DNA of 64,000 nucleotides, from positions 372,001 to 436,000 of the forward strand of contig OZ025669.1 in NCBI GenBank assembly GCA_964019335.1, read 5' to 3'. Numbering within the stretch: the first letter of the stretch is position 1; each line of letters begins with the position of its first letter. A program made the position numbers and the translations under genes. The DNA is from Diplonema japonicum. Taxonomy: Eukaryota; Euglenozoa; Diplonemea; Diplonemida; Diplonemidae. Shown in pieces: positions 40,926 through 51,386 of the stretch. The notes under the pieces were generated by a model. That model saw only the letters and a program-made list of their open reading frames with translations. It ran no database searches and was not told where the DNA came from.

Positions 40926-43900
40926 TCATGCTTCCTCATCATCCTTTTTGTCCCGCTTCTTCTTCTTTTTCTTACCCTTTCCTTTCTTCTTTTTCTTCTT
41001 CTTCTTGCTCTCCACCTCACCAGCGCTGTCGTAAGAATCGGACGAAAAATACCCTCCGGGCCCCATTTTATCATCAGATTTTATATGCGTCCGTGTAGCG
41101 ATGCAATCAACCTCATCACTCCACGAGTCGGTAACCGCTAGGGAAGTAAGAAACTCGGATAGTGTGATGAAACCATCAGAGTTGAGATCGAGAAGTGACC
41201 AAAGTGTCCCCCATTGTGGATACTTGTCAAGCATGTACTTCTTGAGACCCTTTTTGAACTGTGTTTTTGAGATTTTACCGGACCCTTCTGACAAGGTGAG
41301 AAATAGTCTTTTCAAGCTTATTTTAGTAATGCTCAGTTTGTGAATGACTTCCATGATAAGCTTGGACCGGTTGCGAAGCTCCTCAAGGTCTCGCAGCTTT
41401 TTTTGAATGTGTTTCAACCGAACTTTTCTGTTCTTCTCTCCGTTCGTGAGTAGCAATGCCGTTCGCTTCCATGTAGCGCGTCTGCCTGAAAAATAATTCA
41501 ACCCGAGCTTGACGAACGCATCGGTTGATATCCCCTTTTCACCGTTCTCCATCTCTCTAAACTCAGCTTGGAAGTTCGCGTATTGTTCCGGATCCTGCGC
41601 CTTCCCCTCCCACAAAAGGATGAGATGGTTGTCGTCTGGAGTGTCTTTAATAACCTCATGTTTGAACTGAAAGGTTTTTTTGAACTCGGACAATGAGATG
41701 AACCCATCACGGTTGGAATCGACTACCTGCAAAATGTAGTAGATCGACTCGGGGTCGAGTACCGTAAGATGTTCACGCCTTGTAAGAAACATAAAAAATT
41801 CGTGATACGACAGCTTCTGTGTACCGTCTGTGTCAAGCGTTGCAAAGGCCGCTTCAATATCGTCTATACAGTCACCTATACGAAGTATGACGTAAGGGAT
41901 TATCGCATCGCACCACTGTGCTATCCATCGTGCTGCGATGATCGACTGGTACCTTTGCAGGAATGGTACGTAAGCGATCATTCCATCTGTTTCTTGAACA
42001 GCTACGTGTCGGCATAAGAAGGTCCAAGGGAGGCATGGGATGTGGTGTCTCATGACGGTGACCCATTGCGTTTTCGTGATTTTTCCTTCTTCGCGTTGAT
42101 CTATCTCTTGGAAGCTTCGTAGGAGATCGACTTGTCTTGTGAAGATCAACCCGCGAACCCGCTTCATAACCTCTTCCTTCGGTGTTAGGATTGGTTCGCA
42201 TTCCTCTGAGATGGTTGAAGAGAACATTTCTTTGTTCTCGCCGTCCCATGAAGGGGTTTGGATTGAAGGCGGTGCATTATTCCCTTCCCATTCAAGGATC
42301 ATAACCGCTCCTTTGTTCGTTTGCTTCCCACAGTACTTGCTGGCGGAGAACACCGTTCGGACCAGACCGTTGTGGTGTTCTTTAACACCTGAATTAACTG
42401 TTTGGTGCGATCGGACTAACATGCGAAGTTTGTTTGCTGATAAGAAACTTTCTGTTATGATTTTCGAAAAGTAGACGCCAGCGCCGCGTTTTGATTTTTC
42501 CCACACGTTGTGGATGTCGTCTCGTGGGTCCGACCAGAGCAGGCCTTGCATTATCTTCCCGTCTTTTGACAGTTTCGACCCCCGGGGTACTTTTTTAATG
42601 CGGTTTTGCCTGTTTATCTCCGACAGTTTTAGATCAGTGTATTCCGGGAGCCCGCCGTGGACAATCGCGACCTCCCTCGCGGTGTGCATCAACGGCAATG
42701 TTTTGAACAGTTTTTGAATGTTTTGAAATGTGTCCAAATTGTACTTATCGACCGAGCATTCTTGATCGAACCCGTATTTCATGTTTACACGCTCGTCTTC
42801 ATGGTTCCCTCTATTAACATGGACAGCGTCAGGGTGAAGCAAAACAAGGATCATTATGATAAGCAATGCTTCGACACTATGCTCGCCCCGATCGACGATG
42901 TCACCGTTAAAAATAACCTGGTTGGTAGGAGACGGTGTTCCAAGGTCGTTGAGGATGATGAGGAGGTCTTCGATCTGCCCGTGAAGATCGCCCACAATGG
43001 TTAACACCCCACCGTTGGATGGGATCGGAATTAAATGGACGTTTTTCTTCCGTCTGAAATGTCGTCGAGTGTAGGTTATGATAGATTGAACCTCATGTAC
43101 ATCAGAAGGCCGTTCCCCTTTGAACAGTTTTTTCAAATGGTACACCAATCTTGTGTTGTTTAACCGTGGGATTTCATCTTCGTCTTCTGAAGATTCAGAT
43201 TCCGAAGAATTCGCTTCGTTTCCTTCGTCGATTTCCAGCGTTGCAGTGGTGTTAAGGTCGTGTTCTTCTTGAATTTCAAGGTCGCGCAGAATGAGCGAGA
43301 AGAACAGCTCGTCTATTTGTTTTCGTTCCCTGTAGCCTCGCCAGACTCTTTTGATCTTCCACCATGCGAGGTCCCGCGTTCCGATTTTTTCAGACCGTTC
43401 TTCTAGCGTGAGGATTATGTCGCCTTCTTGGAAGGATGCATCTCGGAATAAGTTTGGATCCACGCTGACTGAAATCCCGTTCACATCCACAACCCTCCAG
43501 CCTTCGTATTTTTTCAAACCGTGCTGTTCTGCAACGCCTTCCGCCTTGAGGATGGTGAGGTCGTTGGTGAGGATCAAACCAATGTCGCCTTTGCCTTTTG
43601 AGATTTGAATCTTCAGTAAGGCCGGTGCTTCCCCGCCAAGACCAGTGTTTTTTACGAGAAGAATTGCAGGTTTATTTTGGTTTTGGATTTTTATGGTTTC
43701 AAAGTGTTTTTTGTCGATAATCCTAACGCCGTCGATGGCGATGACTTCCCAGCCGATGCACCATGGGTCGCCGTCAATTCGCGTGATTCGGTTTTCTTCG
43801 TCAGTGTCCAGGTCAAAACGGGGGAAGGCGACCTTTCGAAAACCTGTGTCTTCCTCACCTTGCGTGGTGTCACCCATCTGAACACCGCCTTCTTGCTCGT

Positions 43901-43937
43901 CTGCTGCGGTAACACGAGACGATTGACAACATCCCAT
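40926..43937 (-). CDS. PPEF-type Ser/Thr phosphatase with PDZ-like front and EF hands
   Basis: 1,003 residues, start ATG at 43937. It begins MGCCQSS, a strong N-myristoylation plus palmitoylation signal, so it should sit on a membrane. Residues 33-190 hold two PDZ-like folds (GWEVIAIDGVRI; GDIGLILTNDLTILKAEGV; GWRVVDVNGISV). An IQ motif (KIKRVWRGYRERKQ, 194-207) would bind calmodulin. An acidic linker leads to a PPP catalytic domain with GDLHG (316-320), GDIVDRG (345-351) and RGNHE (376-380), then HGGLP, LLWSDPRDD and SASKYCG, so all metal ligands are present. EF hands follow: DTDGTQKLSYHEF, DSNRDGFISLSEF and DLNSDGFITLSEF, plus a weaker one (DQREEGKITKTQW). The C-terminus is poly-Lys. PPEF phosphatases are calcium-regulated; the PDZ-like front is extra. 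Confidence 0.9.
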   Translation of the reverse strand: MGCCQSSRVTAADEQEGGVQMGDTTQGEEDTGFRKVAFPRFDLDTDEENRITRIDGDPWCIGWEVIAIDGVRIIDKKHFETIKIQNQNKPAILLVKNTGLGGEAPALLKIQISKGKGDIGLILTNDLTILKAEGVAEQHGLKKYEGWRVVDVNGISVSVDPNLFRDASFQEGDIILTLEERSEKIGTRDLAWWKIKRVWRGYRERKQIDELFFSLILRDLEIQEEHDLNTTATLEIDEGNEANSSESESSEDEDEIPRLNNTRLVYHLKKLFKGERPSDVHEVQSIITYTRRHFRRKKNVHLIPIPSNGGVLTIVGDLHGQIEDLLIILNDLGTPSPTNQVIFNGDIVDRGEHSVEALLIIMILVLLHPDAVHVNRGNHEDERVNMKYGFDQECSVDKYNLDTFQNIQKLFKTLPLMHTAREVAIVHGGLPEYTDLKLSEINRQNRIKKVPRGSKLSKDGKIMQGLLWSDPRDDIHNVWEKSKRGAGVYFSKIITESFLSANKLRMLVRSHQTVNSGVKEHHNGLVRTVFSASKYCGKQTNKGAVMILEWEGNNAPPSIQTPSWDGENKEMFSSTISEECEPILTPKEEVMKRVRGLIFTRQVDLLRSFQEIDQREEGKITKTQWVTVMRHHIPCLPWTFLCRHVAVQETDGMIAYVPFLQRYQSIIAARWIAQWCDAIIPYVILRIGDCIDDIEAAFATLDTDGTQKLSYHEFFMFLTRREHLTVLDPESIYYILQVVDSNRDGFISLSEFKKTFQFKHEVIKDTPDDNHLILLWEGKAQDPEQYANFQAEFREMENGEKGISTDAFVKLGLNYFSGRRATWKRTALLLTNGEKNRKVRLKHIQKKLRDLEELRNRSKLIMEVIHKLSITKISLKRLFLTLSEGSGKISKTQFKKGLKKYMLDKYPQWGTLWSLLDLNSDGFITLSEFLTSLAVTDSWSDEVDCIATRTHIKSDDKMGPGGYFSSDSYDSAGEVESKKKKKKKKGKGKKKKKKRDKKDDEEA

Positions 43938-44435
43938 TTTTCTTTGTTGGGGATGGAGGTGCCTTTCTTTTTGTTTTGTTGATTTTTGGTCTAAAATTCC
44001 AATGAAAGCGTGTTTGGGAGGAGTGTGAAGGGGGGGGGGAATAAAAAACAAGGGTATCTATTAGGGGGGGGGGGGAAAAGTGAACCTCGTAGTTTTTCTC
44101 TTTTTTTTTGTCGTCCTTTTTTAAAAAAAAACAAAAATCAAGGGGAGAGGCCATTTTCGAACGCGGGAGAAAAAAAAAATCAAACAAATGGGCCCATCTT
44201 CCCCCTTTTTTCTTTTTAATTTTTTCATTTTCTTTTTCCCGCATCAAATCTGTCGTCAGGTTCTGCAAATAAATATCAAGTATAAAAAAGTGGAGGGGGG
44301 GGGTAATATCTATAATAAAAGAGAAAAAAAAAATCAATCTACTACACAATTCTTCTTCAGGTCAACAAAAAATTCAGATAAACAAAAAAAGTCTTTCTAC
44401 GCTAACGTATAGGATCCCTACTCCGCCCCTGTTGC
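43938..44435. other. Intergenic spacer, no gene seen
   Basis: Runs of G, A and T alternate with short AT-rich stretches. On the minus strand a C9 tract with CCTCCC and then TTTTAG lies 40-110 bases before the phosphatase start and would suit a splice acceptor. No supported ORF. Confidence 0.5.
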
Positions 44436-46010
44436 TCAACGAAGCTCTCGCCTGAGTGTGAAGCCGGATCCGCTTATCCCGCTGGACGTGTCCAGCGAAA
44501 ATGTTTTTCTTACGACAGTAGGACGGTGAGAGGACGCGGTGTGATCAGGTGTGTGTGTGTTACTTTGCCGCATGATGCCCGAAAAAGAGAGAGGGGCCCT
44601 GGGACACGGCCCCCCTCCTCCTCCACCACCACCACCACCACTACCATCACCTCCACCTATATCCCGGCCACCTCCAACTGAGGAAGGGACACACGAAGGT
44701 AGCCGGTCAGTGTCGGGTTTAGGTGGGTTGTAAAGGTCTTCAAAGGATGGATGCGATGCTGGATAAGGTATGTCCCCATCAAGGGGAGACTGGTTCTCCG
44801 TGTCGCGGTGGTTAATGTTCGTTGTCGGTACGCCCTGAAGGATATCCTTCACCTTCTTGTCGATGGTAGCCCTCGTGATCCTCTCAAACGAGACATCAAT
44901 CTTGTTGTTCAACACTTTCGTGATACGCTTCTCGATGTTCTTCGCCCACTTCTGAAGAGACGGCTTCACCCAATTGATGATCAACGCGTGCATTTCGTGA
45001 GATGGGAAAGGACACCCTTCACCTCCAGACGGCACCATCATCGAGCTCCTCGCAGCTGCCGCCTTCTCCGCCTCATCCCTCACCTCAATAATCGCCAGAA
45101 TCTTTTGTATCTGATTCTCACATCTTGCTAACCGATCGTCATATGATCGAAACACGGTTAACCAAGCAGGGTCCCTGTCTAGATATTGAGGTTCTTTAGG
45201 AAGCGAAGCACGAGCAGCCGATGGGTGAGATATGGTATCATACCCCGTGTATGGGCTTGACCTTGCAGTGTCGCCGGACGGTGAACCTGAAGTAGGCCGC
45301 ATGGGGCTAGGCGGTCTGACTTTATGTAATTTTCTAATCTCACCCCCAAGCCCATCCAACGCAATGGCAAGCGAGCTCTTGCTTCCTGTCGATGAGATCC
45401 TATGCCGCCTTGTTGGAGGTGGGACTGTGTTTTCCGGAGGTGACGGGGATCGACCACCTGTCTCGTAGCACCCCAGCTCCTCTGCAAGGGACGTTAATGA
45501 AACCCCCGCCTGCCGTATGCTCGGTTCTTCTTCGAAGAGATACAGCCTTGTCAGATGGATGGTCTGCTCTTCAGGTGAAAATGGCTCTGAAAAGATAATT
45601 TTTATGAATTGGTGATTTGTTGGGATGCCGTCGGGAGACTTCCAGACTTGTACACCTTGTCCTGGAAGGGTCTGGCATTTTACCACCCTCTGTAGGGTGT
45701 CTATGGTTTCTCCAGAGTAGAATTCTGCCGTTTTGGGGTTACCTGTGTCGCTTCTTCTCATTTCCCATCCCATGTAGTTGATCGTGGGGTGGGATGGGAT
45801 TCTGAGAGTTAGTTCGTGTGGGTAGCCGCCGTCGCCCTGCCAGCAGTTGTCGCCTTCCTTCAGCATGGCCTCCGCCTCTTCCCTATCGTTGTTCGCACTG
45901 GACACGATCCTGCACCCTGTGTCCCAGCTTGCCCAGTTCGGGTTCACGTCCGAGCTCATGATGCCGCATGGCGTGATCGGCCTGCAGAACGGGCTTGAAC
46001 TGCGGTGCAT
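44436..46010 (-). CDS. Discoidin-like (galactose-binding fold) protein, possibly ciliary
   Basis: 524 residues, ATG at 46010 (MHRSSSPFCRPITPCG); the frame upstream is homopolymer. Residues 20-175 read as a galactose-binding-like jelly roll of the type found in IFT25, CEP104 and discoidin: WASWDTGCRIVSSANNDREE, CWQGDGGYPHELTLRIPSHP (the W-x-S...ypqel pattern), AEFYSGETID and HQFIKIIF. A disordered Ser/Pro region follows (PPENTVPPPTRRHRIS), then a helical part (LARCENQIQKILAIIEVRDE; WVKPSLQKWAKNIEKRITKV) and a Gly-run tail (GGGGGGGGGG). Given DNAAF4 and cilia in this organism, a centriolar or intraflagellar role is plausible but unproven. It shares the fold type, not detectable sequence, with the C-terminus of the kinase fusion. 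Confidence 0.55.
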   Translation of the reverse strand: MHRSSSPFCRPITPCGIMSSDVNPNWASWDTGCRIVSSANNDREEAEAMLKEGDNCWQGDGGYPHELTLRIPSHPTINYMGWEMRRSDTGNPKTAEFYSGETIDTLQRVVKCQTLPGQGVQVWKSPDGIPTNHQFIKIIFSEPFSPEEQTIHLTRLYLFEEEPSIRQAGVSLTSLAEELGCYETGGRSPSPPENTVPPPTRRHRISSTGSKSSLAIALDGLGGEIRKLHKVRPPSPMRPTSGSPSGDTARSSPYTGYDTISHPSAARASLPKEPQYLDRDPAWLTVFRSYDDRLARCENQIQKILAIIEVRDEAEKAAAARSSMMVPSGGEGCPFPSHEMHALIINWVKPSLQKWAKNIEKRITKVLNNKIDVSFERITRATIDKKVKDILQGVPTTNINHRDTENQSPLDGDIPYPASHPSFEDLYNPPKPDTDRLPSCVPSSVGGGRDIGGGDGSGGGGGGGGGGPCPRAPLSFSGIMRQSNTHTPDHTASSHRPTVVRKTFSLDTSSGISGSGFTLRRELR

Positions 46011-46276
46011 TTTCTTTTTTTCCTTTCTTCTTTTTTTCTCCCCCTTCCCCTTCTTCCACACCCCCTTTTCCCTTTTTTTTTTTTTTTTTTTTTTCTGCTG
46101 TCCGAAAAAAAAATGGGGGGGAAAAAAAAACAACAACAAAAAAAAGAACAAAACAGGGAGACATAAAAAAAAAAAAAAGAAAAAAAGGGGGTAAATAATA
46201 CAAACAGTGGGGAGGGGGGGAGGACAAAAAAAAAAAAAAAAAACAACAATTCATTAATATTTGACGAACGTAACGT

Positions 46277-46645
46277 CTACAGACCAGGGGACACGGCGTA
46301 GCCGACCGGTCGGTGGGTGCTCGAAGGAGGACTGTTGAGGAAGGGACCCTTCGGGGAGTAGGCGTCGGCAGCCGCAGCCGCAACGCGGGAGCGCTGGATG
46401 GCTATTTGTTCGTCAAGAGTCCTGTTACCTGCGTGTTGTTCGGTGAGGCCAGTAGCTCGGTTGGCTTGGATGGCGCTGTACCGGGCAAGCTCCTGCACCC
46501 TCGCTCTATCTTCAGCAGACCGCACGTCGTGCTGTGCGTCCAAGGCCAGAGACGCAGGATCTCTCACGTAAGGTGTGTGGTACCCAGTGGAGTCAAGAAG
46601 GGGCTGCGGCTGCACAGGGATTGACGGAACATAGTAAGATCCCAT
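46277..46645 (-). CDS. Small protein with possible N-myristoylation, unknown
   Basis: 122 residues from the ATG at 46645 (MGSYYVPSIPVQPQ), just after an A-run; MGSxxx is a fair myristoylation context. The middle is helical and hydrophilic (DVRSAEDRARVQELARYSAI, EQIAIQRSRVAAAAADAYS). The C-terminus is Pro/Ser-rich (KGPFLNSPPSSTHRPVGYA). No membrane span or catalytic motif. Family not recognised. It is flanked by short coding candidates at 46800-46988 and 47145-47333, so this stretch may be a string of tiny genes. Confidence 0.5.
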   Translation of the reverse strand: MGSYYVPSIPVQPQPLLDSTGYHTPYVRDPASLALDAQHDVRSAEDRARVQELARYSAIQANRATGLTEQHAGNRTLDEQIAIQRSRVAAAAADAYSPKGPFLNSPPSSTHRPVGYAVSPGL

Positions 46646-46753
46646 TTTTTTTTTTTTTTTTTTGAGCGGAAAAACCTTTTTTTTTTTTCTTTTTTTTTTT
46701 GTGAATGAAATTTGGGGCAACAAAAGAAAATAAAAAAAAAATAAGAACGTGTA

Positions 46754-46784
<31 letters not shown>

Positions 46785-46799
46785 CTTCTTTTTTTTTTT

Positions 46800-46988
46800 T
46801 TAACTCCACCCCACCGCATCTATCTTGAACGGATTCACCTCCCACGCTTTCAGCCCGTTTCTTTCCAGTTCTTTTATGTTTCTTCTCGCTGCGCTCACCT
46901 TGCCTGCTGCCCCGGTGCCTGGTCTTCCTTCCATCCCGGTGGCTACTAATTTCCCGTTTACGCTTTTAACTTTTACTACAGAGCCCAT
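46800..46988 (-). CDS. Very small protein, 62 residues
   Basis: ATG at 46988 (MGSVVKVKSVNGKLVATG), stop at 46800. Gly/Lys-rich start, then a helix (AARRNIKELERNGLKAWEV) and a short end (NPFKIDAVGWS). No family recognised. The upstream sequence has a possible acceptor (TTGGCAACAG), so an additional 5' exon is possible. Confidence 0.4.
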   Translation of the reverse strand: MGSVVKVKSVNGKLVATGMEGRPGTGAAGKVSAARRNIKELERNGLKAWEVNPFKIDAVGWS

Positions 46989-47144
46989 CTTTATTCCGGT
47001 ATTCCCCCAGTGTATTAAAAACCTGTTGCCAAAAAAAAAAAAAAAAAAAAAAAAATTCTTGGAGAAACAAACCAAAAAGTTTTATAAAAAAAAAAAGAGA
47101 GAAAAAAAAATTTTTTTTTAAAAAAACCATAAACACCTCTGTCT

Positions 47145-47205
47145 CTAAAGTGTCTTTCCTTGCGAAGGTCGTTCAAGGGTGTTCTGGGGTTTCAATTTTT
47201 TTTGT

Positions 47206-47239
<34 letters not shown>

Positions 47240-47333
47240 GCGAATCTCTTTTATAATTCGCTTCGGAAATACAATCCACTTGCATGCGCCTTTTAACAAC
47301 AAAGGTCTCAGATACTTTAGAGATATTAGGCAT
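47145..47333 (-). CDS. Very small basic protein, tentative
   Basis: ATG at 47333 (MPNISKVSETFVVKRRMQ), stop at 47145; 62 residues if the A-run in the middle is translated as Lys. Pieces on both sides of that run look coding (DCISEANYKRDSP and KLKPQNTLERPSQGKTL). Alternatively the run marks an intron, but I found no donor with GT. The remaining 47334-47529 is T-rich with nothing in it. Confidence 0.3.
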
Positions 47334-47498
47334 AAATAAAGGGGATGGTTTTTTTTTTTTTTTTTTTTGTTTTTTTCTTTTTTTTTTTGATTTCACCACC
47401 CCATTGTAACTTTAAAAATAGAAAAATAGCCGAAAAAGAATTTTTTGTGGATGGGGGTGAAAACTGGCATTATATATTTTTTTTTTTTTTCAAACACA

Positions 47499-47529
<31 letters not shown>

Positions 47530-47531
<2 letters not shown>

Positions 47532-47816
47532 AAAATGGAGGGGGAGACGGCGAAGGAGACACAGAAGTCGAAGGCGCGTTAAAGTCCTTCCTGTTGTCCA
47601 AATTCACCTGCACCTCCATAAACCTCGTCAGACTCTTCCCGGTATCGATTTCGTCCCCCTTCCTCACCGCCTTGGTGTACTCGAGAAAACCCTCCAAAGT
47701 GGACGGATCCGCCGCTTTCGGATCCCCTTCCCCCATCGCCTCCTTAAAAAGCAAGCACTCCTTGAGATACTGGTAAGGAATCACCGGTTTGTAAACTTTA
47801 CACAATTGAATGTACA

Positions 47817-47854
<38 letters not shown>

Positions 47855-49781
47855 TTTTTTCATCACACCTGCACTCTGAGACCTCTCGGAGGCGGAAGGA
47901 ACATATCGAATAAAAGCTGCCCCATATTGGGGGCTGTCTCGTAGGCTTGTCTAAACAGAAATACGTTTAATGGTGTCAATGCTGTTACGATAGACAGAGC
48001 ATGGTGAATGACAGGGTTCTCCTTAAGCTCAGGTGTGAGCTCGTTGATTTCCAATGCAAGATCTGTGAAGGACTTCGTCAAGCAGCAATACATCATCCGG
48101 TAAGCCGTGAACTCCACCACATGGCTGCTTTTCACTATCATATCGGGACGCTTGTGGAAAGCCCGCAGCTTGGCTTGGCAAGCGTTAAACTCACCCAGAT
48201 CTCCGTGTTGCAAACATATTCTAGCATGTTCTTCATACACTTCAGTCGTGAAACTGTTAAATATATGTTGGACTGTCAAATCCTGCCTTATCGACTTAAA
48301 CTGCTCGTAGCAATATATCCTGACGTCTGTCTTTTTTTTCCTTTCCTTCATGATGTAAGGCAGAGATTCGCGGAGTACGTGCAGCGGCCTTACTATCCGA
48401 GGGTCGTGTTCCAACCCTGCAGCTGAACGTGTGAAAGATTTCTCCAGATCGTTGCATATTCCCACAATTGGCTCGCACTGATCCTCTTCAAACACGTCGT
48501 TGGTGAAGACCGGCTGCATGCTTGGTTGATTTGTAGTGATAGGTGGTAAAAATAGATTTTTCGCTTTCGCTTTTTCCGTTTCCTTCCCGAACCTGAACAT
48601 TCTGTTTACTCTTGCGTCTAGCTGGTCGAGAGGTGCTTGGAATACCGGTTTCGCCGCCTTTTTCTTCACAACCTTGATCATTTTCACTTTTGTAATCTTC
48701 TTCTTTGCTACAGGTACAGGTGAGTAGTCGGAGCTGTAACTGCTGCTTGATGTGTCCCGTCTTCCTCTCTTCCGTCGGGTTCGTCTTCTTGATGATGACG
48801 AGCTGCTGGGTGATCTCCCTGGACGTCTTGGAGGCGGTTCCGTTGGTGGGGGTGGGGGGGGCTCTTCCTCCCGCCGTTTTTTCCTGTCGTCGAACCTTAT
48901 CAAGTCGTTCACCTCGTGGGGGATGGGTTTGGTGTTCCAGTCCACCAATGCCCACTCGGACCTCTTCGGCATGTGTCTCCTTACAATGCCCTGCAAGGTT
49001 TTCTTAACCTCCGCGTCGTGCCCGTTACCTATCTCCAGGCAGCGCGTCACCCACGCCTTCACCGCCTCTGTGATACGTTCTGTTTCCTCTTTGCTCAGCT
49101 TTGGCGGTGGTGACTTGACTTCCTTCGATACTGGTGCTTCCCGTCGCGGCCTTGCCTCTGCTGGCGGGGGTGGCACTTCGGACCCTATATTTATATTTTT
49201 TACATTATTTTTTACCACTCAGCAAAAAAAAAAAAAAAAAACAAACCTATTTTTCTAGCCTTTAATTCCAGAGAAGCGGGTGGCGGCGGGGGGCGAGCAG
49301 CGGGAAGCTGCTGCTGCTGAGATGCGGATTTCATCGGTACATATTGCACTTGCACGGACTTTGGGTTGGACTGAGGAGGCTGTTGCGGAGGAGGCGGCTG
49401 CTGGGGATGAGGGTAGGGGTAAGGATACTGCTGTTGTTGATGCTGGTGGTGATGGTGGTGGTGTTGTGGGTACTGATGATATTGGTGCTGGTATTGGTGC
49501 TGGAAGTGAGCGGGGGGCGGCGCACTATAACCCGGTGGTGGGGCACCGTAGTAAGGCTGGTACCCTCGAGTCTGTGCGTAGTACCGGTTCCATGCATCTG
49601 CATGCTGCTGAGATTGGTACTGCGGCTGAGCTGCGGGGGGTGGCTGTGCTGCTGCGGCCTCCGATGGCTTCGCAGCCACCGCCGTCACTGCACCGGGGTC
49701 ATATTCGTCACCCCCAGTCTTCCCACCCTGTTTGGTTATGCTCACTGGTCGTTCAGCCTCTTCAGGCTCCTCATCTCCCAT
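47530..49781 (-). CDS. LENG8: SAC3/GANP-domain protein, LENG8/THP3-like
   Basis: 712 residues from exons 49247-49781, 47869-49184 and 47530-47817; introns of 62 bp (T-rich) and 51 bp (A-run plus a TA repeat), both in frame. The N-terminus is Pro/Gln/His-rich and Tyr-rich, as in LENG8. An Arg/Ser-rich nuclear stretch (RRTRRKRGRRDTSSSS) follows. The SAC3 domain is clear: EPIVGICNDLEKSFTRSA, DPRIVRPLHVLRESLPYI, QFKSIRQDLTVQHIFNSF and EEHARICLQHGDLGEFNACQ; the last exon supplies VYKPVIPYQYLKECLLF, the winged-helix end. LENG8/THP3 helps couple transcription, splicing and mRNA export, consistent with an intron-rich genome. The second intron includes 20 bases of alternating TA. The stop is at 47530. 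Confidence 0.85.
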
Positions 49782-49879
49782 GTGATTTCCTTTTTCTCGC
49801 CTGTGGTGGTTGGTTGTCGTTTTCCCTTTTCTTTTTCTCCCGCTATTTTTTTTTTTTTTTTTTTTTTTTTCTTAGGGGA

Positions 49880-50095
49880 AAAAAAATAAAATCTCGCATT
49901 TAGAGTGTTCGAGCTGTCAAGGGGACCATCCAAAAGAGGATGGTACCGGCAACATTACCCTTGGTTGCCACAGCCGTCTCACCATGCTTGTGCTGTGGGG
50001 GGCACCCGAAGGAGCCCCCCTCTTGCATGTGTAGCGGCCTGGTGCGGTTTCACAGTCCTTGAAACCAACCAGGTTAACGGCACATGCTAGAAGTG
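49880..50095 (-). ncRNA. Putative structured non-coding RNA
   Basis: This stretch has no long ORF of good quality but folds into consecutive hairpins on the minus strand. (1) GCATGTG (50081-50087)/CACATGC (50025-50031) encloses CCTGGT/ACCAGG (50068-50073/50038-50043) and GGTTTC/GAAACC (50061-50066/50046-50051), with a 7/6-base internal loop. (2) GGGGGGC/GCCCCCC at 49997-50020 closes on a UUCG tetraloop. (3) GGCAAC/GTTGCC at 49948-49969. (4) ACCATCC/GGATGGT at 49925-49944. A T-rich run (49879-49892) follows, like a pol III terminator. The UUCG loop favours the minus strand. Hairpin 1 resembles an H/ACA snoRNA pocket, but I cannot identify the RNA, and a structured promoter or 5' region of the LENG8-like gene is an alternative. 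Confidence 0.5.
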
Positions 50096-51115
50096 GTTGT
50101 TTTTTATTCTTTGGGGAGAGGGGGGGGGGGGGGGGGGGTCCGTGCAAGGACCTTGTGTAAGGATTAATAGGAAAAAAAAAAAAAAGAATAACCAGACTCT
50201 TAGACCAAATGTTACAATAAGTGAAAAGTCAGACGAAGAAGGGAAAAAAAAAAAAAAAAAAGAGGAACTGGCCGTTGTTTGTACGTGCCAAAAAAAAAAA
50301 GAAGAATAAGAATAAAAAAAAAAAAAAACTAATACTCAAAAAAAAGGGAGTGAAGGTGTAATAGAGAGGGAAATATTGCGACGCTCGGTACTGCAGCAGC
50401 GTGAGTTTTTTTTTCTTTTTGCTCTACCGCCAGGAAGGCGGGAACGGGGGGGGGGGGGGGCTAAGGAGGGAAGTGTTTGCTGCGTTAATTCCCCCAAAGT
50501 AGAAAAATAGGAGGGGGGAAGGGGGAGAAGAAAAGGCGGTCTATGGGGGGGGGGGGATCTAATTGCTCACTTAAATTTATTATTGTTAAAAAAGATCCAA
50601 ATTTTCAAGAAAAAAAAAAAAACCTTAAAAAGACGGAGTTTGGTACCTAATTATTAAATTTGTTCCAACAAATGGAATGTGAGGCCTGACCCCTCACCCC
50701 TCGCGGCAAGACCACGATGGGGGTGTACAGGAGACGGGGCAGGGGTGTGTGGCACAAATAGTTTTTCTGGTTGGTCCCCCTCACAAACAAAGAACAACTC
50801 GTTTTCTTTAAGGGTTGAAGTAACATAAGTAAGCAAGTGCCCCACAATAACGTGACTTGGGGACAATAAGGAGGGGGTGTTCATTGATGTGGTGTTTGAA
50901 CCATACTCTCTTTTTTTTTTTTTTTTTTTTTTTCCCAAAAGAAATTAAGAGAAAGAGGATATTGAGGGGAAGAAAAAAAAGATTTTTTTTTTCAATGTCA
51001 ATTCTATCCTTTTTTGAAGGAAAAAAAGAAAAAAAGAAAAAAAAAAAAAAAAAAAAGGAGGGAGAAATACTGCTAAATAAGTAGGTAAGAAAAACAAAAT
51101 ACCGGAGACAGAAAC

Positions 51116-51149
<34 letters not shown>

Positions 51150-51353
51150 AAGAAAAAAGATTTTCGCAATGCACTCGAAGTAGTGGTCTTGGCCAACTAA
51201 CTTTACAGTAGGGCAAAAGAAGAAGAAGAAAAAGAGAGAGACAGAGAAAGGAGAGGAACCGGGCGCCGTTGTTTGTACGTCCCTTTTGCTACAGGGGAGG
51301 AAAAAAAAAAAAAAAAAAGAGGGACAGAGAGAAGGGTGTGTGTGTGGATATGT

Positions 51354-51386
<33 letters not shown>

